A stretch of 64,000 nt of DNA from Hyphomicrobiales bacterium (GTDB lineage Bacteria > Pseudomonadota > Alphaproteobacteria > Rhizobiales > Beijerinckiaceae). The position numbers and the translations under genes were made by a program. The stretch lies in contig CANGIS010000006.1 in NCBI GenBank assembly GCA_947454055.1, forward strand, positions 22,255 to 86,254, in the 5' to 3' direction. Each line of letters begins with the position of its first letter. Position 1 is the first letter of the stretch. The notes beneath the pieces are model-generated. The model was not told the DNA's origin and did not search any database. It saw only the letters and a program-made list of their open reading frames with translations. This document shows, in pieces, positions 27,539 through 35,495 of this stretch.

Positions 27539-28825
27539 TCAGCCCCCCAAATGCATTTTGAGGAGATAGGGCGCAATTTCGGCCATCGTGCGTTCCAACG
27601 CGCCTCCGATGCTCAACACCGCCTCATTGGCGCGCCGCGCCGTATCCCGCAAGGCAGCCGTGTCATTCAAAAGCCCGCCCACGGTTTCGGCCAATTCATG
27701 CGCGTCATGCACCATGAGAGCGCCACCCGCAGCGTCAATCATCGCATAAACCTCGTCGAAATTGTGCACATGCGGCCCGTGCAGCAAGGCCGCCCCCAGT
27801 TTGGCGGGTTCAATCGGGTTCTGCCCTCCATGCGGCACCAGCGAACCACCGAGAAAAACGAGCGGTGCCAACCGGTAAAACAGGCCCATTTCACCCATCG
27901 TATCGGCGATATAAATATCGGTGGCGCTGTCCGGCAGCAGTCCCATGGACCGCTGCGAACCGCTCAGCCCTGCCCGCGCGACAAGTTGGGAGATTTCGCG
28001 TCCGCGATCGGGGTGCCGCGGCGCAATGACGGTCAACAGGTCCGGAAACGCCTCGCCCAGCGCGCGATGCACCTCAAGCGCTATCGCCTCCTCGCCCGCA
28101 TGCGTCGATGCCGCAAGCCAGACAGGCCGCGCCCCGATCATGGCTTCAAGGCCCGCCACCATCACCGGCGAGGCCGGCGGCGGCGCCGAGTCGAATTTGA
28201 GATTGCCCGTCACCGTCACACGCGTGGCCCCCAAACGCACCAGACGCTCGGCATCTTGTTGCGTTTGCGCCAGACAGAGGTCGAAATGGTCAAACAGAAA
28301 ATGTGACAACACTGGCAGGTTCCGCCAGCGCCGGAAACTGCGCGGCGAGATGCGGGCATTGACCAGCACCATCGGAATGGAGCGTTTGCCGACCTCGTGC
28401 ACCAAATTCGGCCAAATCTCGGATTCGGCGAAAATCACAAGCTCCGGCCGCCAATGATCGAGGAACCGCCGCGCATAGAGCGGCACGTCGAGGGGGATAT
28501 ATTGATGCGTAGCCCCTTCCGGCAACCGCCGAGCCAACACATTTGCCGATGTAACGGTCCCCGAAGTGACGATCACGGAAATATCCCGGCTCGCCATTTC
28601 CTCGATCAGGGGCAGCAAAGACAGGCACTCGCCGACACTTGCGCCGTGCACCCACACCACCGGACCGCCCGGCCTGCTGCGCGAAGGCTCGCCACGGCGC
28701 TCGCCCAGCCTTGTCCGGTCTTCCTTGTTGCGCCGTGTCCGCTCCAGAAGAAATAGCGGAATAAACGGACGCGCAGCCTCCGCCGCCAGACGATAGGCCC
28801 GAAACGCAAGTGGTGTCCGGCTCAT
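27539..28825 (-). CDS. waaA: 3-deoxy-D-manno-octulosonic acid transferase
   Basis: A 428-residue GT30 Kdo transferase that adds Kdo to lipid IVA. It has an N-terminal anchor region, the family motif GPVVWVHGASVGECLSLLPL, the acceptor/base region FAESEIWPNLVHEVGKRSIPMVLVNARIS and the nucleotide-sugar region VFLGGSLVPHGGQNPIEPAKLG. Its start overlaps the stop of the upstream acyltransferase gene by 4 bp (ATGA), so translation is coupled. Length is normal for a bacterial WaaA (KdtA). Confidence 0.96.
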   Translation of the reverse strand: MSRTPLAFRAYRLAAEAARPFIPLFLLERTRRNKEDRTRLGERRGEPSRSRPGGPVVWVHGASVGECLSLLPLIEEMASRDISVIVTSGTVTSANVLARRLPEGATHQYIPLDVPLYARRFLDHWRPELVIFAESEIWPNLVHEVGKRSIPMVLVNARISPRSFRRWRNLPVLSHFLFDHFDLCLAQTQQDAERLVRLGATRVTVTGNLKFDSAPPPASPVMVAGLEAMIGARPVWLAASTHAGEEAIALEVHRALGEAFPDLLTVIAPRHPDRGREISQLVARAGLSGSQRSMGLLPDSATDIYIADTMGEMGLFYRLAPLVFLGGSLVPHGGQNPIEPAKLGAALLHGPHVHNFDEVYAMIDAAGGALMVHDAHELAETVGGLLNDTAALRDTARRANEAVLSIGGALERTMAEIAPYLLKMHLGG

Positions 28826-29541
28826 CGGTGCTGATCTTTCAGCACGGCACCGGGATCGACCGTGCCAAGCCGCGCATAGGCCTCATCGTGCAACGCGTCG
28901 AGGCTCAGCTCCAGCCGGCGCCGCGCCTCTTCCTGCATCGCCTCGCTGGCATCGCGTTCGATCCAGATCGGTTCGCCGAGCTTGATGACACCCCGCCCGA
29001 ACGGCAAACAAATGCTGGTCCGGTCCCAATTTTTCAAATCAATACGGCGGCTTGTCGCCACAACAACCGGATAAATCGGCCGGCCCGACAGACGCGCCAA
29101 CGCGACAATGCCGCTACCGGCCACGCGCGCAATCTTCGGCATATCCGGTGTCATCACGACGATCTCGTCATTCGACAACGCCTTGAGCATGGCGCGAAGA
29201 CCCGCGGCCCCGCCTTTTTGCTCGACCTTCCGGCCATCCCCGCCCGACGCCCGGATCGGCTTGATGCCCATTTTCGCGCACGCCACCGCAATCGCTTCGC
29301 CGTCGCCATGGCGCGTGATCATCACCGAAACCGGTGCCCCCTTCCACATCAGCAAAGGCAGCATAAAATTCTGCCCGTGCCACATGGTGCAGATAAACGG
29401 AGACTCTGCCTTGAGGCGATCAATCAGATCGGCCGGCTCATAGGTAAAGCGCGTCGTGGCGCGGACGAATTTGAGATACCCTGACAAAAGCATCCCGATG
29501 AACGCTTGCAACGCCGGTAATCGGGTGAGGGCTTTCAGCAT
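28822..29541 (-). CDS. Lysophospholipid acyltransferase family protein (DUF374)
   Basis: A 239-residue protein with an N-terminal hydrophobic helix and the acyltransferase region TMWHGQNFMLPLLMWKG, in which WHG stands where classical enzymes have the HX4D block, followed by VMITRHGDGEAIAVACAKMG and VMTPDMPKIARVAGSGIVALARL. This DUF374 group lies just upstream of waaA and lpxK in many alphaproteobacteria, which suggests acylation of lipid A or its precursor. That is inference from context; no substrate is proven. It is translationally coupled to waaA. Confidence 0.85.
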   Translation of the reverse strand: MLKALTRLPALQAFIGMLLSGYLKFVRATTRFTYEPADLIDRLKAESPFICTMWHGQNFMLPLLMWKGAPVSVMITRHGDGEAIAVACAKMGIKPIRASGGDGRKVEQKGGAAGLRAMLKALSNDEIVVMTPDMPKIARVAGSGIVALARLSGRPIYPVVVATSRRIDLKNWDRTSICLPFGRGVIKLGEPIWIERDASEAMQEEARRRLELSLDALHDEAYARLGTVDPGAVLKDQHR

Positions 29542-29568
29542 CTTCTTTTAAGAAACTTTTCCGTCGAT

Positions 29569-29823
29569 TCAGCCATTTGGCCCGTGATGGGGTTCAAGCA
29601 AGCGATGAAGATGCACGATGAAATACCGCATCTGTGCATTGTCGACGGTCGCCTGTGCCTTTGCCTTCCAAGCGGCTTGAGCGGTCGCATAATTGGGGAA
29701 AATCCCTACAATGTCGAGCCTTTCAAGGTCATTGAACGCCACACTGTCGAGGTCGACGAGCTCGCCGCCAAAAACAAGGTGAAGCAATTGTTCGCTTTCA
29801 GTCGTCTTTTGAAGGTTGGGCAT
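29569..29823 (-). CDS. DUF4170 domain-containing protein
   Basis: An 84-residue small soluble protein. It contains LVFGGELVDLDSVAFNDLERLDIVGIFPNY, then AWKAKAQATVDNAQMRYF and the ending IVHLHRLLEPHH, the full signature of DUF4170. It lies 27 bp upstream of the DUF374 acyltransferase and reads in the same direction, so it is probably the first gene of the lipid A/Kdo operon. The family is confined mainly to alphaproteobacteria. Position suggests a link to lipid A assembly, but no activity is known. Confidence 0.88.
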   Translation of the reverse strand: MPNLQKTTESEQLLHLVFGGELVDLDSVAFNDLERLDIVGIFPNYATAQAAWKAKAQATVDNAQMRYFIVHLHRLLEPHHGPNG

Positions 29824-29879
29824 GGCTGAATTCCGTTGATTTTATGAGGCTGAAACGATCGCTCGAGGAGTCGGTGACA

Positions 29880-29936
29880 CCGAAATGCCGCATTGCAAAC
29901 TGACTTACCCCCCGAAATGCCGCACTGCAGCATCAA
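29880..29936. repeat. Short imperfect direct repeat at the 3' end of ubiA
   Basis: CCGAAATGCCGCATTGCA (about 29880-29897) and CCGAAATGCCGCACTGCA (about 29917-29934) differ at one base. The second copy encodes the last residues of UbiA (AAVRHFG) and the first lies past the stop, so the gene end appears to have been locally duplicated. Confidence 0.6.
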
Positions 29937-30849
29937 GCGCAAGCCCCGCCAATAGAATAAGCCCCGCATTCCGGTTGGAACGAAAGAGCGCCAAGGCGCC
30001 TGGACCGTCTAAAATATCAATCCGGAAGACCTGTACGCCAAGATGCAACCCGAAAGCCAATAATCCGGCATAGGCCAACGGACCCACGCCCGCCGCACCA
30101 AACGCACCGAGCGCGAAAAGGGTCGCCAAGGCATAAAACCCTCCCACGGCTGCGGGCGTCCGCCGGCCGAACATCAGCGCGGTCGAGCGAATTCCCGCCA
30201 GTGCATCATCCTCGATATCCTGAATAGCGTAGACCGTATCATACCCCATCGTCCAGAAAATCGCAGCCGCATAGAGACCTACCGCAGGCCACCCCAAAGA
30301 CCCGAATACAGCCGCCCACCCTATTAGCGCACCCCAAGAAAACGCTAATCCCAGAACAGCTTGTGGCCAAGAGGTAATCCGCTTCATGAATGGATAGGCA
30401 AGCACCGGAAGGATCGAACAGACCCCCAGAACCATCGAAAATCCGTTCAGCGACACCAACACGCCAATGCCGATAAGGCATTGGGCCAAACAAAACAGGA
30501 TGCCTGCTTTGACGCTCACCGCGCCGCTGGCGATCGGACGGTTGCGGGTCCGCTCGACCTTCCGGTCAAGATCGCGATCAACAATGTCGTTATAGGTGGA
30601 GCCCGCGCCACGCATCGCGACCGATCCGATCAGAAAGAGCATCATCAGAAACGGATCGGGATAGGCGCTGCCCCTGACATCCGTCGCCAGCGCCGTCGAC
30701 CACCAGCACGGCAACACCAAAAGCCACCAGCCAATGGGGCGGTCAATACGGGCCAAACGCAAATAAGGCTGCAGCCAAAGCGGCGCGCTTTCATCGACCC
30801 AATTGCCCCGCGGGGCATCCGGAACGGATAATTCCGGTGTTGAATTCAT
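29905..30849 (-). CDS. ubiA: 4-hydroxybenzoate octaprenyltransferase
   Basis: A 314-residue polytopic prenyltransferase of ubiquinone synthesis. The first Asp-rich motif is in TYNDIVDRDLDRKVERTRNRP and the second in YDTVYAIQDIEDDALAGIRS. Eight membrane segments can be drawn. Ubiquinone fits the aerobic respiratory chain implied by the cox genes. It lies 3 bp downstream of the small periplasmic protein gene on the same strand. It is distinguished from ctaB (same superfamily) by the DxxxD spacing and the N-terminal WLQPYLRLARIDRPIGWWLL region. Confidence 0.95.
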   Translation of the reverse strand: MNSTPELSVPDAPRGNWVDESAPLWLQPYLRLARIDRPIGWWLLVLPCWWSTALATDVRGSAYPDPFLMMLFLIGSVAMRGAGSTYNDIVDRDLDRKVERTRNRPIASGAVSVKAGILFCLAQCLIGIGVLVSLNGFSMVLGVCSILPVLAYPFMKRITSWPQAVLGLAFSWGALIGWAAVFGSLGWPAVGLYAAAIFWTMGYDTVYAIQDIEDDALAGIRSTALMFGRRTPAAVGGFYALATLFALGAFGAAGVGPLAYAGLLAFGLHLGVQVFRIDILDGPGALALFRSNRNAGLILLAGLALDAAVRHFGG

Positions 30850-30852
30850 CGG

Positions 30853-31332
30853 TTAGAGTGCGCCTTGCGGTAATTTGACAGGGCCGCCGAGAATATCGCC
30901 GGTTCCGCCCAAAGGTTGCCGCTGCGCTGCGCCGCCATTGGCGGCAGCCTTCTTTTGCTCGTCGGCAACCTTGCACGCATTGGCCTTAGCCGATTCAATC
31001 TGGGGCTGCTGGGCCTTGAGATTATCCACCGAGCCGTCAGGAGCACGGCACCAGGCGCCATCGCGCTCAAGCGCTGAGATAGCCGTTGAGTTCGATTTGG
31101 CCAACTTGGTAAAAGAACTGCAGGCCTCGTCAGCCGTCGGCTTCTTGTCTTTATAGGACTGGACATGCTGGATCAGATTAACCCGCTCCGCCATGATTTT
31201 GCCGAGCGCAGGGCACGGATCATCCACTGCGCGAACGGGCAAAGCCGATAAGGCGCCCATGAAAGCGAAACCTGCGGCCAAAACAGCCGTCCGAAAGAGA
31301 GATTTGCGGAGAAAAACCATTGATTCGCTCAT
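30853..31332 (-). CDS. Small periplasmic protein of unknown function
   Basis: A 159-residue protein with a signal peptide (FRTAVLAAGFAFMGALSALPVRA, cut near VRA|VD). The mature region starts DDPCPALGKIMAERVNLI and has four Cys (DPCP, EACSSF, WCRAPDG, ANACKV), probably two disulphides, in a mostly helical domain of about 100 residues, then a flexible Gly/Gln-rich tail ending GPVKLPQGAL. AAGGG precedes ATG 31332; a second ATG at 31320 is possible. It is adjacent to ubiA and cotranscribed, but I do not recognise a function. Confidence 0.7.
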   Translation of the reverse strand: MSESMVFLRKSLFRTAVLAAGFAFMGALSALPVRAVDDPCPALGKIMAERVNLIQHVQSYKDKKPTADEACSSFTKLAKSNSTAISALERDGAWCRAPDGSVDNLKAQQPQIESAKANACKVADEQKKAAANGGAAQRQPLGGTGDILGGPVKLPQGAL

Positions 31333-31448
31333 AACCCTTTTTGTATCAGCATCCCTATATCCGGATCAACACGTTTGCCTAGCCGTGCTATGTGGCAGCG
31401 GTATGGCAAAACCAGTAGCCCTTCATCCCTTTTACGCGGAGCCGTTCC

Positions 31449-32195
31449 TTGCCCGATTATGATTACCGAACGCAGCGGCTTTTCGTCGATGACGCTCTCA
31501 CCGATCAGGGCACGCTGCCGCTTTCGCGCGAAGCCAGCCATTACCTTGTAACCGTGCTGCGCTTTTCGGAAGGCGACGCGGTACTCGTCTTCAACGGCAA
31601 AGACGGCGAATGGCTCGGCAAAATGACCAAAGCCGACCGCAAAGCAGCCACCCTCACGCTTGTCCGGCAGACAAGGCCGCAGCCCGAACCCACCGATATT
31701 GACTACCTCTTTGCACCCATCAAAACCGGCCGGCTCGATTATCTGGTTCAAAAAGCGGTTGAAATGGGCGCGAGCCGCTTAACGCCCGTCATCACCCGCC
31801 ATACGCAGTTCTCGCGGTTAAATGCCGAGCGGATGCAGGCCAACATGGTTGAAGCCGCCGAACAATGCGGCGTGCTGCATGTCCCCGAGCTGACCCCAGA
31901 AATCAAGCTTGATGCGCTTCTCGCCCAATGGCCAGCTACCCGCACGCTGATTTTTTGCGATGAGCGGGCCGATATCCCGAACCCCGTCGCAGCCCTGCAA
32001 GCGACGAAGCCCGGCCCGCTGGCCGTTCTGATCGGGCCGGAAGGCGGATTTTCTGCCGAGGAACGCGAAATAATCCTCAAAATACCCTCTGTCACGCGGT
32101 TGTCGCTTGGTCCGCGCATCTTGCGTGCCGATACGGCTGGCATTGCCGCGCTTGCGCTTGTGCAAGCTATTTTGGGCGATTGGCGCATGAACTGA
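31449..32195 (+). CDS. rsmE: 16S rRNA (uracil(1498)-N3)-methyltransferase
   Basis: A 248-residue SPOUT methyltransferase that modifies U1498 of 16S rRNA. The start is TTG (GGAG 6 nt upstream), giving MPDYDYRTQRLFVDDALTDQ, which matches the usual family N terminus; no ATG is available at this place. The PUA-like N-terminal domain is followed by QKAVEMGASRLTPVITRHTQ and the SAM-binding knot LIGPEGGFSAEERE and LGPRILRADTAGIAALA. It precedes gshA on the same strand. Confidence 0.95.
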   Translation: MPDYDYRTQRLFVDDALTDQGTLPLSREASHYLVTVLRFSEGDAVLVFNGKDGEWLGKMTKADRKAATLTLVRQTRPQPEPTDIDYLFAPIKTGRLDYLVQKAVEMGASRLTPVITRHTQFSRLNAERMQANMVEAAEQCGVLHVPELTPEIKLDALLAQWPATRTLIFCDERADIPNPVAALQATKPGPLAVLIGPEGGFSAEEREIILKIPSVTRLSLGPRILRADTAGIAALALVQAILGDWRMN

Positions 32196-32271
32196 TTGCC
32201 TCGGTGCCGTAACGCCAGTATTGACCGCCTTCCCTGCCTCTCCTTCTGAGGCCGGATCATCGAGAGTGCTT

Positions 32272-33645
32272 ATGGCCCGCGACATATCTGATACGACCCC
32301 GATTGAAAGCCGTGACGAGCTGGTCGCCTACCTTGAGGCGGGCTCAAAGCCGCGCGATCGTTTCCGCATTGGCACCGAGCACGAAAAATTTCCCTTCCGC
32401 CCAACCTCCAATGAACCGGTTCCTTACGGCGGCGGGCGCGGCATCGAGGCCTTGCTCAAAGGCATGCAGGAGCGCTTGGGTTGGGAACCGATCCACGACC
32501 GCGACAAAATCATCGGCCTGTTTGACACCAAGCACGGCGGCGCGATTTCGCTGGAGCCGGGCGGACAATTCGAATTGTCCGGTGCGGCGGTCGAAAATCT
32601 GCACGAAACCGCCAAAGAACTCGACGCCCACCTTCAATGTGCGCTCGAGGTCGGCGATGAACTGGGCATCCAGTTTCTAGCCCTCGGCATGAGCCCGCTC
32701 TGGACGCGGGAAGAGACCCCCGTGATGCCCAAGGGCCGCTACGCGATCATGACGCGTTACATGCCCAAAGTCGGCACGCGCGGGCTCGATATGATGTATC
32801 GCACCTCGACCGTGCAGGTGAATCTCGATTTCGCCTCCGAGGCCGATATGGTCAAGAAGTTGCGCACCTCTCTGGCGTTGCAACCATTGGCGACCGCTCT
32901 GTTTGCCAATTCCCCCTTTACCGAAGGCTCGCCGAACGGCTTTCAGTCCGAGCGCTCGCATATCTGGCTTGATACGGATAATCAGCGCAGTGGCATGATC
33001 CCGTTTGCTTTTGAGAGCGGCATGAGCTTTGACCGCTATGTCGAATGGGCGCTCGACGTGCCAATGTATTTCATCAAGCGCGGCGAAGACTATATTGATG
33101 TCGCAGGCTCCTCCTTCCGCGATCTCTTGGCGGGCAAGCATCCCGCTTTGCCGGGTGAAAAGCCGGTGCTGTCGGATTGGGTCAACCATCTCTCGACGCT
33201 GTTCCCCGAAGTGCGCCTGAAGAAATACCTCGAAATGCGCGGTGCCGATGCAGGCCCCGTCCCGATGCTCAACGCGCTTCCCGCCCTTTGGGTCGGCCTG
33301 CTCTATGATGACACGGCGCTGGACGCGGCATGGGATGTCGTTAAAGCCTGGACGGAAGAAGAGCGCTTCATTATGCGCCGCGATGTGCCGCGTGACGGGG
33401 TGAAAACCAGCATACGCCGTCACTCGCTCCGCGATTTGGCCGGCGAAATCCTGAAAATCTCGCGCTACGGCCTTGAGCGCCGCGCCAGATTGGCCGCCGA
33501 CGGCAGCGATGAAACCCGGTTTCTCGAGCCGCTCGACACCATCATCGCCACAGGCAAGACCCAGTCGGATCGGCTGCTCGAGCTTTATCGCGGGGAATGG
33601 AAAAACAGCGTTACACCGGCTTTCAAAGCTTTGGCCTATCGTTAA
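32272..33645 (+). CDS. gshA: Glutamate-cysteine ligase (plant/alphaproteobacterial type)
   Basis: A 457-residue first enzyme of glutathione synthesis. The start at ATG 32272 gives MARDISDTTPIESRDELVAY; a TTG at 32221 is in frame but less likely. Active-site blocks are RFRIGTEHEKFPFRP, LEPGGQFELSG, YMPKVGTRGLDMMYRTSTVQVNLDF and the ERSHIWLDTDNQRSGM loop, all typical of the plant-type GCL shared by alphaproteobacteria and plants. The rsmE-gshA order is common in rhizobia. Glutathione could feed the 1-Cys peroxiredoxin in this window. Confidence 0.96.
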   Translation: MARDISDTTPIESRDELVAYLEAGSKPRDRFRIGTEHEKFPFRPTSNEPVPYGGGRGIEALLKGMQERLGWEPIHDRDKIIGLFDTKHGGAISLEPGGQFELSGAAVENLHETAKELDAHLQCALEVGDELGIQFLALGMSPLWTREETPVMPKGRYAIMTRYMPKVGTRGLDMMYRTSTVQVNLDFASEADMVKKLRTSLALQPLATALFANSPFTEGSPNGFQSERSHIWLDTDNQRSGMIPFAFESGMSFDRYVEWALDVPMYFIKRGEDYIDVAGSSFRDLLAGKHPALPGEKPVLSDWVNHLSTLFPEVRLKKYLEMRGADAGPVPMLNALPALWVGLLYDDTALDAAWDVVKAWTEEERFIMRRDVPRDGVKTSIRRHSLRDLAGEILKISRYGLERRARLAADGSDETRFLEPLDTIIATGKTQSDRLLELYRGEWKNSVTPAFKALAYR

Positions 33646-33682
33646 ACCCGCAATGACCGGCAAAAGTCCTTCGCCCGCCGTC

Positions 33683-34570
33683 ATGACACGGCTTGACTAC
33701 CTGCTCTATGGCGTCGTCGTTCTGATCTGGGGATCGTCATGGATTGCGCTGCGGATGCAACTGGGCACCGTTGCCCCCGAAGTGTCGGTGCTCTGGCGCT
33801 TTGCTTTTGCGCTCAGCTTTATGCTGGTATGGGCCATCGTGAAGCGGGAACGTCTTAGCTTTCCGCTGGCGATCCATGGGCGCTTTGCCGTGTTGGGCGC
33901 GCTATTGTTCTCCAGCAATTTCGTGCTGTTTTATTATGGCGGCCTGACGACGCCGTCAGGCTTGCTGGCGGTGATCTTTTCCCTCGCCTCGATCCTTAAT
34001 CTGATGATCGGCTCGGCGCTTATCCGCCAATGGCCCAGCGCCAAACTTGCATTGGGAGGCCTGATCGGAGCGGTCGGCAGCGGCCTCATGTTCGCGCCGC
34101 AAATCTTAGGTCAGGAATTCGGCTATAGCGCTCTGATCGGACTAGGTTTTTCCATTTTGGGCACGCTTTGCTTTTGCACCGGCAATGTGGTGGCCGCTTC
34201 CCTCCAGCGCCGCAACGTATCGGTCCTGTCGTCGACCGTCTGGGGCATGGCCTATGGGGTTATGTCCTTGCTCCTCGTCATCGGAATCGAGGGCAAACGT
34301 TTAACGATCGAATGGACCGTGCCCTATTGGAGCGCGTTGGTCTTTCTCGCCTTTTTCGGCTCGGTGGTGGCTTTTTCCTGCTATCTGACGCTGCTCGGCC
34401 GCATCGGGGCGGCCCGCGCGGGCTATTCCACCGTTCTCTTCCCCGTCATCGCGCTTGGACTTTCGACCCTGCTGGAAGGCTATGTGTGGACGCTGCCCGC
34501 CATCGCCGGCTTGGGCTTGGTCGTGATCGGCAATTTCATCGTGCTGCGTGGTCCGGCCAAAGCGGCCTAA
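33683..34570 (+). CDS. EamA/DMT family transporter
   Basis: A roughly 295-residue inner-membrane protein with ten predicted segments and two EamA repeats, beginning MTRLDYLLYGVVVLIWGSSW, a standard DMT start. An ATG at 33653 is also in frame and would add ten residues; neither has a good ribosome site. The second half contains GSVVAFSCYLTLLGRIGAARAGYSTVLFPVIAL, the conserved repeat-2 motif. Substrates of such transporters (amino acids, metabolites, drugs) cannot be read from sequence. It follows gshA closely. Confidence 0.88.
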   Translation: MTRLDYLLYGVVVLIWGSSWIALRMQLGTVAPEVSVLWRFAFALSFMLVWAIVKRERLSFPLAIHGRFAVLGALLFSSNFVLFYYGGLTTPSGLLAVIFSLASILNLMIGSALIRQWPSAKLALGGLIGAVGSGLMFAPQILGQEFGYSALIGLGFSILGTLCFCTGNVVAASLQRRNVSVLSSTVWGMAYGVMSLLLVIGIEGKRLTIEWTVPYWSALVFLAFFGSVVAFSCYLTLLGRIGAARAGYSTVLFPVIALGLSTLLEGYVWTLPAIAGLGLVVIGNFIVLRGPAKAA

Positions 34571-34705
34571 ACTTCCCGTTCACCATAAGATGCAATTGAG
34601 GCGGGGAACGTCGCGTTTTACGCATTCCATTTGCCAAGGCTTAACCGTCCCCGCGCCATTTTGGCGTCGATCGAGCGACACTATCAAGCCCCAAGATAAA
34701 CGGCC

Positions 34706-34882
34706 ATGGACAAGAAATTGAAACCCAGCGAACACCCTGACAGCGCCACCGCCGCCCTTCAACACGCGGTGCTTTCCGTCATTTTGCTCGGCGTCATCAT
34801 GGGCTCGCTGATCCAGATCACCCATATGCTGATCGAGAACCACGATAATCTATCGGTGGCGACGCTGGCCCTGCCGCATTAA
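34706..34882 (+). CDS. Small single-span membrane protein
   Basis: A 58-residue reading frame starting MDKKLKPSEHPDSATAALQH, with one membrane segment (about residues 20-40, AVLSVILLGVIMGSLIQITHM) and a short C-terminal tail. Topology is Lys-rich N-terminus inside. The ribosome site is weak (AAGATAAACGG before ATG). Its stop overlaps the stop of the convergent DUF937-like gene by four bases. The well-formed transmembrane helix with charged flank argues it is real, but I recognise no family. Confidence 0.5.
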   Translation: MDKKLKPSEHPDSATAALQHAVLSVILLGVIMGSLIQITHMLIENHDNLSVATLALPH

Positions 34883-35475
34883 TCGGACGGTGGGTCGTTT
34901 CCCATCACCGACTGCATCGCTTTAAGATAATCCGACTGCACCGATTGTCCGGCTTTGATCCAAGTTTGGAACATTTCCATACCCTGCCCCGAAGGATCTA
35001 TCGCCGGTGCTTTCGGCTTTTCAGGCGTTAGCCCCATCATCGCGGCCATCATGCCACCGATCGCGGCACCCATATCTTGGGCTGGTCCATTATCCGCAAC
35101 ACTCTCGCCCATTTTGAGCTTGTCCATGGCATCGGCCATGGCGGTTGCCAAAGCGGGCATCATATCTTCCAAGACGGATTTATTGACGCCCGACATCATT
35201 TCAGCCTGACGCACAATCGCGTCTTTGGCCTCTCCCGTCTCAAACATCGCCTGAAACGGATTGGAACCGCTCTGGCCAAAAGAAGGCATCGACGGAAATT
35301 CAAAAGTGGGTTTTCCAAAGGGTGGCATCGAGGGAAAGGCACTTGCAAAAGCCGCGGGCATCAAGGCCTCGATCCCCTTGCGCAGCATCATGTCATCAAG
35401 CCCGAACCGCTTGCCAACCGTCCGCATGGCCTCGCTGCCTTCGACGATTTTCAACCATTCCTGATAGGTCATCAT
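34879..35475 (-). CDS. DUF937-like protein
   Basis: A protein of 198 residues from ATG 35475 (a second ATG follows directly; GGGGAG lies 11 nt upstream). The frame is open to 35517 inside the preceding gene. The N-terminal part (MTYQEWLKIVEGSEAMRTVGKRFGLDD...IEALMPAAFASAF) and a second similar part (FQAMFETGEAKDAIVRQAE, then GVNKSVLEDMMPALATAMADAM) resemble the two halves of DUF937, linked by a Pro/Phe/Met-rich stretch with repeats of FPSMPxFG. It is Met-rich throughout. Function is unknown. Confidence 0.65.
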   Translation of the reverse strand: MMTYQEWLKIVEGSEAMRTVGKRFGLDDMMLRKGIEALMPAAFASAFPSMPPFGKPTFEFPSMPSFGQSGSNPFQAMFETGEAKDAIVRQAEMMSGVNKSVLEDMMPALATAMADAMDKLKMGESVADNGPAQDMGAAIGGMMAAMMGLTPEKPKAPAIDPSGQGMEMFQTWIKAGQSVQSDYLKAMQSVMGNDPPSD

Positions 35476-35495
35476 AACTGCGACACTCCCCTCTG

